Positions 55,944 to 64,000 of a DNA stretch of 64,000 nucleotides are shown here, one piece after another. The position numbers and the translations under genes were made by a program. Location of the stretch: positions 19,838,817 through 19,902,816 of the forward strand of contig NC_041006.1 of assembly GCF_004193775.1 (NCBI RefSeq), written 5' to 3'. Below the pieces are notes generated by a model that was not told the origin of the DNA, searched no databases, and saw only the letters and a list, made by a program, of their open reading frames with translations. This stretch comes from Glycine soja. Its lineage: Eukaryota; Streptophyta; Magnoliopsida; Fabales; Fabaceae. Position 1 is the stretch's first letter; every line of letters starts with the position of its first letter.

Positions 55944-58882
55944 TTTGCGAGCTGTAGGACTGAGTCAGTCTCATGATCTGGAATGCACCGTCTAATGACC
56001 TGATCACTGCACAATTTCCACAAGTAGGGGTCATCCCAAATAAAATGCTTAGCATCACTTTTAATTTTATCTTTTTGGGCCTTAGATGCTAAGGGAGGGA
56101 AAACAGAAGCAACTAAATAGTTGACAATATTAGCAAACCAGGGAGTAGAAAGAGAGTCATAAATACTATACAGTATATACAAATGATCATCCGGGAAATC
56201 ATCCCGAATAGGTGAATCTGCATCAGATATACGTTCGATCCTACTCAAATGATCAGCAACTAGATTTTGTGCTCCGCTCCTATCACGGATCTCTAAGTCA
56301 AACTCTTGGAGCCAGAGCATCCATCGGATCAACCTAGGCTTAGAATCAGCCTTCTTCAACAAGTACTTTAGAGCTGCATGGTCGGTATAAACAATAATGC
56401 GGGTACCAAGCAAATAAGATCGAAATTTTTCAAGAGCAAAAACTATGGCTAGAAGCTCTTTCTCAGTAGTAGTATAATTCGCTTGGGCAGCATCTAAAGT
56501 CCTAGAAGCATAATATATCACCCTGGGCAATTTATCAATTTTCTGAGCAAGGACAGCCCCCAATGCATAATTTGATGCATCACACATAAGCTCAAAAGGG
56601 GCTGTCCAATCGGGTGCCTGGATGATGGGGGTGGTAGTCAGCGCTCTTTTGAGGCAATCAAAAGCCTCTTTGCATCTGTCATTAAAGTCAAACTCCACCT
56701 CCTTTTGCAACAAGTTGGACAGTGGAAGGGCTACTTTGCTAAAATCCCTTATAAAACGCCTGTAGAATCCTGCATGACCAAGAAAAGATCGCACCTCTCG
56801 CACACAAGAAGGGTAAGGCAATTGTGAAATAACAGAAATTTTTGCAGGATCTACTTCAATACCCTTATTGGAAATAATGTGGCCTAAAACTATACCTTGC
56901 TCAACCATAAAATGACATTTTTCAAAATTTAGAACAAGGTTAGTTTCAATGCATCTATTCAAAACTTTTTCCAAACTATTCAAACAACCATCAAAAGAGG
57001 ATCCATATACAGTGAAATCATCCATAAACACCTCTATGCAATTTTCTAAAAAATCACTGAAAATACTAATCATGCACCGCTGGAAGGTACCAGGGGCATT
57101 GCACAGGCCGAAAGGCATCCTCCGGTAGGCAAAAGTGCCGAAGGGGCAGGTTAATGTGGTCTTTTCCTGATCCTCAAGAGCAATAGTAATTTGCATATAA
57201 CCAGAAAAACCATCAAGGAAGCAGTAGTGGGATTTACCTGCCAGGCGTTCAAGCATCTGGTCAATGAATGGCAGGGGAAAATGGTCCTTTTTGGTAACCT
57301 GGTTCAGCCTCCTATAGTCAATGCAGACTCTCCAACTGTTCTGCACCCGAGTAGGAATCAGCTCCTCCTTCTCATTTCTGATCACTGTGAGGCCAGTCTT
57401 CTTCGGGACTACCTGGACGGGACTCACCCATTGGCTATCGGAGATAGGATAAATGATTCCAGCTTGCAAAAGCTTGGTTATCTCCTTCTTCACTACATCA
57501 AGAATCACCGGGTTGAGTCTTCTCTGTGGTTGTCTTACTGGTTTAGCTCCATCCTCTAAATTTATTCGATGCATACATGTGGATGGGCTAATACCAGGAA
57601 TGTTCGCCAGGGTCCAGCCTATAGCCTTCTTATGCTTCTTGAGAACTGACAACAACTTCTCCTCTTGCTCATCAGCAAGGGAGGCAGATATAATCACTGG
57701 AAAACTCTTGCTATCATCCAAGTAAGCGTATTTTAAATTTGATGGCAGAGGCTTCAATTCTGGTGTGGTCGGCTGGACAGTGGTAGAAGGAGATGGTTTC
57801 TCAGCCTTTACCTCATAAAGAAAGCCAGAGGTATGTGTACTTCCTGAAACATGTTTAGTCCTATCTGACTCTATAAAATCAATCTCGAGAGGTAAAACAC
57901 CACCACCAGACATGCAATCAATATCACTCTCAGATTCACTCTCAGCATCAAATTCAGACATATGATCAAGTACAATTTCAGACTCAATGCATGAAGAGTG
58001 AGAGGCATGCAGATTAGAATAAAGATCAGTCATGTATTCATCAACAACATGGTCAATTATTTCAGCACGAAATACAGAAAGATCTTCAGATGGGTATTTC
58101 ATAGCATCCAGAATATTAAAATGAACAGTTATGTCACCAAATTCCATAGACAGTGTGCCTGCATAAACATCTATCTTAGTTCTAGCAGTTTTCATAAAGG
58201 GTCTGCCTAGAATGATGGGAACTGATCCTTGAGAAAATCCATCTTCCATATTCAAGATATAAAAATCAACAGGGAAAATCAGTTCACCAACTCTAACTAA
58301 GACATCTTCTATGAAACCAACAGGATAGGCAACACTTCTATTAGCTAAATGAATTACCACATCAGTTGACTGCAAGGGACCTAGAGATAGAGAATTAAAA
58401 ATAGACAGAGGCATAACACTAACAGAGGCTCCTAAATCTAGCATGGCATTGTCAAACTTACTATTCCCTATAATACAAGGTATGCTGAATGTACCTGGAT
58501 CTTTGCATTTTTCAGGAATTTGAGGAACAGATTTACCAATCAATGCGGAGACATTTCTGCCCATGCTAATTCGTTCACTTCCTTTAAGCTTCCGCTTATT
58601 AGTGCACAACTCCTTCAAGAATTTGGCATATCTTGGAATTTGCTTTATTGCATCCAACAGAGGTATGTTTACCTCTACTTTTCTAAACGTTTCCAAGATC
58701 TCTTTCTCTGCCTCTTCCATTTTTTTTGTTGGAAACTGCTCTTGGAGGGAATGGAAGAGGGGGAATGTGCTGCTTCTGCAAATCAGAATTACCTGTGGAA
58801 GAAGATTCACCTGCACAGAAATTGTTAGGTAAATTTTTGTCATCACCTTTTTCTGGAATAGAGTGAAGTTTGGCAGGTTCAT
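55781..58882 (-). pseudogene. Element D protease, reverse transcriptase and RNase H
   Basis: A 1033-codon open frame. About the first 54 residues are out-of-frame gag linker before a frameshift at a T run near 58730. Then come the protease with MLDLGASVSVMP (near residue 147) and ILGRPFM, an acidic linker, RT with VCIDYRRLN and the catalytic FMDDF (near residue 620), and RNase H with [26 protein letters not shown] and [11 protein letters not shown]. After DHETDSVLQ the true frame is lost at the integrase deletion and the last residues are out of frame. It is the best-preserved pol in the window. Confidence 0.9.
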
Positions 58883-60510
58883 TTGCAGATGAGGAAGGTG
58901 CTACGGGTTGAGGTCCTTGACATTGCTTTCCCGACCTCAATGAAATGGCGCTGACATTTTTGGGATTTTGGACAGCTTGAGAAGGCAGCTTGTCAGAATT
59001 CTAGGACTGTTGTTGATTCAATTGGGTAGCCAATTGTCCCATCTGATTGGTTTAGCTCTGAATGGAGGCTCTGGTCTCTTGCTGAAACTGCATGTTTTGC
59101 ATAGTCATTTGCCTCACAAGTTCTTCGAGGGAAGGTTGTGGAGGGGCCTCAACTGTTGGCTGTTTCTGGGGTTGTTGTTGTTGTTGGATTGGTGGAGGAA
59201 TGTATGGTTTGCTTGGGCCAGCAACATTTTGGAAGGAAGGAGCAGGTTGCTGTTGTTGTTGCTGAGGGCTGGACCATCTGAGGTTAGGGTGATTCCTCCA
59301 TCCAGGGTTATATCTGTTGCTGGAGAGGTCATAATTGTTCTACTGTGGTTGATTTTGCTGCTGAGGTTGAGGAGGTCTATTGTAAATATTTGCAGCATAA
59401 GCTTCAGGCTGCTCAATTGCTCGAGGTTGCTGCATGGAAGGGCAAAGGTCTGTATGGTGGTCAGCAGAGGAGCACAAACCACAAACCCTCGCGACAGGTA
59501 CAGATTTCTGATTCAAGGCCAGTTGGGTTACCAGGTTAACCAATGCATCCAGTTTTCCTTCAAGCTTCTTAGTTTCAGATGATGCAGATGGGTTTGTAGC
59601 TACCTCATGCACTCCTCTAATGACTATGACATCATTTCTGGCGCTAAACTGCTGGGAGTTGGAAGCCATCTTCTCAATTAAATTTCTGGCTTCAGCAGGA
59701 GTCATGTCTCCAAGGGCTCCACCACTGGCAGCATCTATCATACTTCTCTCCATATTACTGAGTCCTTCATAAAAATATTGGAGAAGAAGCTGTTCTGAAA
59801 TCTGATGGTGGGGGCAACTGGCACATAGTTTCTTAAATCTCTCCCAGTACTCATACAGGCTCTCTCCACTGAGTTGTCTAATACCTGAGATATCCTTCCT
59901 GATGGCTGTGGTCCTGGAAGCAGGGAAATTTTTTTTCTAAGAATACTTTCTTAAGGTCATCCCAGCTCGTGATGGACCTTGGAGCAAGGTAATACAGCCA
60001 GTCCTTTGCCACTCCCTCTAATGAATGAGGAAAAGCCTTCAGAAATATGTGATCCTCTTGGACATCTGGGGGTTTCATGGTGGAGCAGACAATGTGAAAT
60101 TCTTTCAAATGTTTGTGCGGGTCTTCACCTGCAAGGCCATGAAACTTTGGAAGCAAATGAATCAGTCCAGTTTTAAGAACATATGGGACATCCTCATGAG
60201 GGTATTGGATGCACAAGCTTTCGTAGGTGAAATCAGGTGCAGCCATTTCCCTTAGAGTCCTCTCACGGGGTGGAGGTTGTGCCATGTTCTCAGAATGTGC
60301 AAAATCAGAATGCTCAGAATCAGAATGCTCAAAATTATAATGCTCCAAATCAGGATGTTCAAAATCACCAATAACAGAATGCACAGATTCACCAGTAATG
60401 GAATGCTCAGGATGATCAAAAGGTATAAAATGATGCCTAACTAATCTATGAAATGTCCTATCTATCTCAGGGTCAAAGGGTTGTAAGTCAGATGGATTGC
60501 CTCTAGTCAT
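58883..60510 (-). pseudogene. Element D gag
   Basis: Starts at 60510 (MTRGNPSDLQPF). The N-terminus has a repeated His/Glu/Ser/Asp stretch (about residues 30-75). The gag core follows, with LPKFHGLAGEDPHKHLKEFH and EGVAKDWLYYL. A frameshift at a T run near 59932 precedes MERSMIDAASGGALGDMTPAEA. A zinc knuckle CGLCSSADHHTDLC lies near 59480. Gln-rich repeats and two stops (near 59340 and 59055) follow before the protease. Gag would form the particle. Confidence 0.85.
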
Positions 60511-61329
60511 ACACTACATTCAGCATGCACAACTAGTTGCCTTGTCATGTAAATAAAGGTGCAGGTTTGAACTACAGCTACCCTCAAATGATATCCAAAT
60601 GACTTGAAATTTTGTGAGCAACCTTATAAAATGATGAGAAGATAGCACAAAAAATTTCAGACAAAAATTCAAAGTCTAACTATGAAAGCTAAAATTGGTG
60701 GGTTAAGAAAAATAAGTGAATAAAACTTGAAAAATAAAAAACTTTTGACAAAATCGCTTTTTTTGGACGATGGAGACCTCAGCCGGCCTGTGGCAGGCTG
60801 CCACGGTGTAGGAAATTTTTTTCTACCCCAAATGCATATATAATAATTGCGATTCTGATAACCGGAGCAAAAGTTATGGCCGTTTGAAGTTTTGACAAAC
60901 ACAAAATTTGCTAGTTTTTTGGAACTTTCAAATCTGACCAAACTAAAGGCTCTAGCTATTTTTCCCACAAAATACGGATTAAAAGAAGTTACCACAAAAA
61001 AATTCAGCCAAAAATAACAACCCTAGCTACTAAAACAAAAAATCTCAAATAATTCAGCATGGGTGGTCGCTAAAATCCGTCTCTAATTGATTTCTACTAC
61101 TACTCTATTTTTGCCGCAAGCATAATCTTCACAGCAAAACACCCAAGACTGGAACAGGGGAAAGGCTTAATGGGAAAACTGAAACAGAACACACATTAAA
61201 CAAAATACCAGGACACTAAACAACACTAACACACATACTAACACAATACTAACAATTTAAACATAAAACACGAAAGGATTAAACACACAACACTAGCTAG
61301 CTATTCTGAACCTTTGGACACTGTTCCCT
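60511..61329 (-). other. Element D leader between PBS and gag
   Basis: Non-coding, alignable with the leader of element C. No domain seen on either strand. Confidence 0.65.
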
Positions 61330-61342
61330 GGCAACGGCGCCA
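61330..61342 (-). other. Primer binding site of element D
   Basis: On the minus strand TGGCGCCGTTGCC lies four bases inside the 5' LTR. It is identical to element C. Confidence 0.88.
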
Positions 61343-61346
61343 AATT

Positions 61347-62488
61347 TGATCGAGGCCGTACCCGAATCAAATAAACATGAAAATGCAGTAACTAGGAAGT
61401 GATCCTAGGTCGTTTCCCAACGAGCAGTGACAAACCAAATGTTCATAATATACTTGCAGTAACAATAACGATTGGGGGGGGGGGTTTGGTTGTTTGGAAA
61501 TTAAAGAGCAGAACAAGTAAACTGGAATACGAAACTACTAATATTAAAAACGGGTTGTTTCCTCTGATTTAGAAGCCATTCTCTTATCCTGGGTTATGGA
61601 GAATTCGTTCCTAACAGTCAACCACTTAATCCAACCCTATTTCAATTTACTAAGCGAAAATCAACTTAGGGTTTTCAATATGTGATTAGGCACCACATAC
61701 ACCAGTTAGCCCTTCGTCCATTAAGCATGAACGCAAGTTAGGCTCAGAGGCAATTAATCGAACACGAAGCGTGCACTGATTAATATTCACGAAATTGGGA
61801 TAACTGGTGAAGGGAAAACTGCCAGGAAACCACATTACAAGCGAAACCTCAAAGAGAGTTGGGCTTCGTCCTCAAAAGGAAACAACACCAGAAAATCTAG
61901 CCTTCCATGGATTCAAACAGAAAACACAAATGAAACATGAAACAGAAACATAAATGAACAGAACGTAAATGAACAGAAACGTAAATGAAAGTAGAAGAAG
62001 AAGCACGAATGAACTCGTAATTAGAAGCAGAAAACGGAAATTTGCATTCAGAACGAAAATTGTAACAAGGGAACAGAAAAATGTGAAAACCTAAAACCAA
62101 AGCTCTGAATAATGAAAATAGCATAACAGACTACCTTCACGAATCCCAAGGCAGCTATTTAAAAAGAGTCACTCAAAGTCACTGGGCCCTATTACAATAT
62201 TCTGGCCCAAAACGAAATAAACACTGAACAACATAAAATAAAATTGCAAAATTTCCTAATTAGAAATTAACTAAGGTAAGCGCTGCTTTATTTGCCCTCT
62301 TCAAGTCCACAACTAAAATCCGGATTAAGCCCAATGTTTCATTAATTCCTGAAATTAGATTAAAAACATCAAATTAGCTAAATGAGCCCAAATAATAAAA
62401 CTGCCTAATTAATTGACAATTAAGACCAATCAATAATTAAAATGGTGCAAAAAGGGTTTAGAAAATAGAAGAAAATGATGGCCCATCA
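61347..62488 (-). repeat. 5' LTR of element D (1142 bp)
   Basis: On the plus strand it runs from TGATCGAGGCCGTACC to GATGGCCCATCA and pairs with 52237-53368. Confidence 0.92.
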
Positions 62489-62493
62489 CTCAT

Positions 62494-63328
62494 AATCCTA
62501 GGAATTAAAATAAACAAGCGCAAACCGGAAAGTAGTCAAATCTTGCAAAGAATTCTTGCAAAAAAAAAATTAATTAATGCAGAATTAGCTCGTCTGGGCG
62601 AGCATCCTCTGCACAAAATTGGTCAAAAAAAGGGGGGGGGGGGAAGGTGAAGTTTTTTTCACCCAAACATCTTCCCTCTCATATTCAAAGTGCCAAGAAC
62701 AAGGGCTAACGGGATTTGCGATTTTCCAGCCTTAGATCACCATTTTTTGCGTTTTTGGTTCCATTTGGCATTGTTGTTCACTCCAAACAAGTAAGTACAT
62801 CATTCTGTGGTTCTCTAGCTTTCCATTGATGTATTTTGGTGCTCCAAATTGTATGTATTTACTTGAATCCGAGAATCAATTCCTCCTTGAAGCTAGGATA
62901 GGTGCCCACATATACCTTAGGCCTAGGAACCCAAGCTTGCGTTTTGAGTGCGAGAGTACATGAAAATGAGAGCATATTGGGTGAAGCTCCCCTTTGGGCC
63001 AGCATTTGGTAGGCACTGCACCATGAGGGCTTTCTTTGTGCCTAAGTGATGTTAGACATTGGTTGAATACTTGTTGTATATGCCTACATAGAATAGGTAG
63101 CCAATTGTTGTGCCAATATGCATATGTGCTGAAAATGGCACGAAAACGCCTCCCAAAATGGCAGCATATGGCATGAAATGGTTTTCCAAAATGTGGATGA
63201 ATAGTAAATTTTCTACCTTTTCCCATGGATGTGTGATGTGAAATTGCTTTTCGAGTAAATGTAGATATGTGTATAGCATGAAATTGGCTTTCAAGTGTGC
63301 ATATATGTACGAATATAATATTAATGTA
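62494..63328 (+). other. Probable element B 3' non-coding region
   Basis: It continues the sequence cut at 52236 by element D. No gene is visible. A G run lies at 62631-62643. A GCTCG(N)5GCGAGC motif near 62589 recalls the LTR palindromes of elements A and B, so part of this could instead belong to another LTR. Assignment to B rests on continuity only. Confidence 0.45.
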
Positions 63329-63850
63329 GGTAGCAAAAACACCTTGTTAATTTGTATATTAATTTAGGTAGCAAAAATACCTTGTTAATTTGTATATTAA
63401 TGTAGGTAGCAAAAATACCTTGTTAATTTGTATATTAATTTAGGTAGCAAAAATACATTGTTAATTTGTATGTTAATATAGGTAGCAAAAATACTTTGTT
63501 AATTTGTATGTTAATTTAGGTAGCAAAAAATACTTTGTTAATTTGTATGTAATTTAGGTAGCTAAAATACTTGAGTATGCATGAAATGTAATTTAGGTAG
63601 CAAAATACCTTGAATATGCATGTATGTAATTTTTGGTAGCAAAGTACCTTGGATATGCATGTATGTAATTTTGGTAGCAAAATACTTGAATATGCATAAA
63701 AAGTAGTTTTTGGTAGCAAAAATACTTTGGTTATACGTGTATTTAATTTTTGGTAGCAAAATACCTTGAGTATGAATGTATGTAAATTTAGCGAAAATGC
63801 TTTGGAAACACATATATGTGAAGACAAGTAGCAAAATATCTTGCATGCAG
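63329..63850. repeat. Tandem array of a 38-40 bp unit
   Basis: GGTAGCAAAA recurs at 63329, 63367, 63405, 63443, 63481, 63519, 63557, 63596, 63635, 63673, 63712 and 63752, with one or two decayed units after. The first seven spacings are 38 bp and later ones are 38-40. Units on the left are more alike than those on the right. Minus-strand frames here only reflect the repeat. Confidence 0.92.
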
Positions 63851-64000
63851 GTATGTTCATAAGTGTATGTCCCAAAAAAACACGTGCATCGGTGTTTGAG
63901 TTTGCTCTAAATTTACATTGATATTTGTGTTTTGTTGGAAGGAGTTGTATGTCATTTTTGCTTGATTTTGCTTTAAAATGGCATTTCCTTGTAAACTAGT
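63851..64000. other. Sequence after the tandem array
   Basis: Nothing recognisable before the window ends. Confidence 0.5.

Larger units (their letters stand above)
52237..62488 (-). mobile_element. Element D: complete Athila-type Ty3/gypsy retrotransposon (10252 bp)
   Basis: CTCAT flanks it at 52232-52236 and 62489-62493. The 3' LTR is 52237-53368 and the 5' LTR is 61347-62488. PBS, gag, protease, RT, RNase H, integrase and a purine-rich tract are in order on the minus strand. By eye the LTRs differ by about 20 substitutions and a few indels over 1.1 kb, mostly transitions, so it is younger than element C. Two homopolymer frameshifts, some stops and a deletion in integrase disable it. No env-like frame is seen. 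Confidence 0.93.
23709..64000 (+). mobile_element. Element B: Ogre/Tat-type Ty3/gypsy retrotransposon, heavily interrupted, 3' end outside the window
   Basis: Pieces in order on the plus strand: 5' LTR (23709-25093), PBS (25096-25113), ORF1 (25937-27817), gag (28112-29002 and 42820-43617), protease with G-patch (45061-46086), putative intron, RT (about 46742-47317), RNase H and a second RNase H (about 47330-48761), integrase tail (about 51574-51664) and a 3' non-coding region. ORF1 upstream of gag, dual RNase H and the PBS class define the Ogre/Tat group. Insertions are E' plus C plus G, solo LTR E, E'' and D. The 3' LTR is not in the window, so assignment of 62494-64000 to B is inference. 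Confidence 0.85.

Noticed and set aside
58968..59582. 204-codon plus-strand frame
   Set aside because: Antisense of D gag and its Gln-rich linker; leucine-rich sense comes from reading CAG repeats backwards.
63516..63875. Overlapping minus-strand open frames of 94-119 codons
   Set aside because: They are translations of the 38-bp tandem array; two frames are open at once and show the repeat period.

Overview
This is nuclear plant DNA, very probably from a legume and most likely soybean (Glycine). The evidence is intronless plant-style coding, TATA-driven LTRs, CACTA termini, and families I recognise as soybean-type: a SIRE1-like LTR full of ATCGATTAC motifs, Ogre/Tat elements and Athila/Diaspora-like elements. 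The species call is inference. The window is transposon-rich pericentromere-like DNA. I can support only one host gene, a four-EF-hand calmodulin-like protein on the minus strand at about 16.3-16.9 kb.

Layout. 1-1408: 3' end of a Ty3/gypsy element (F). 1409-15558: a decayed CACTA (En/Spm) element on the minus strand, with a TNP2-type transposase and a second gene carrying Transposase_24 and Ulp1-type regions. It is split at 3186-10440 by a Tat-type LTR element (A; duplication ATCAT), whose left LTR is itself split by a 1.6 kb solo LTR (S; duplication TGTTT). 15559-23708: the calmodulin-like gene and about 6.7 kb of AT-rich DNA with TA/GA microsatellites and degenerate repeats.

23709-64000: one plus-strand Ogre/Tat element (B) that runs off the right edge. 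Its 5' LTR, PBS, ORF1, gag, protease, RT, RNase H, archaeal-type RNase H and integrase tail can be read in order. They are pushed apart by a fragment of LTR family E (29003-29649), a minus-strand Athila-type element C (29650-42819) carrying a complete gypsy element G inside its LTR (37414-42806, duplication TAATG), a solo LTR of family E (43623-45015, duplication GCAGG), the 3' half of another family E element (about 48762-51568), and a complete minus-strand Athila-type element D (52237-62488, duplication CTCAT). B has lost about 0.6 kb of gag and most of its integrase in the deletions that made two of these junctions.

No transposon gene here is intact. Decay is mostly nonsense codons of the kind produced by C-to-T change, plus a few homopolymer frameshifts and short deletions. 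F and G share the same internal deletion, so a gag-plus-pol-remnant form appears to have spread as a non-autonomous family. I found no tRNA, rRNA, CRISPR, organellar or bacterial sequence.

Element boundaries rest on TG/CA termini, target-site duplications, PBS/PPT motifs and comparison between copies inside the window, all by eye.
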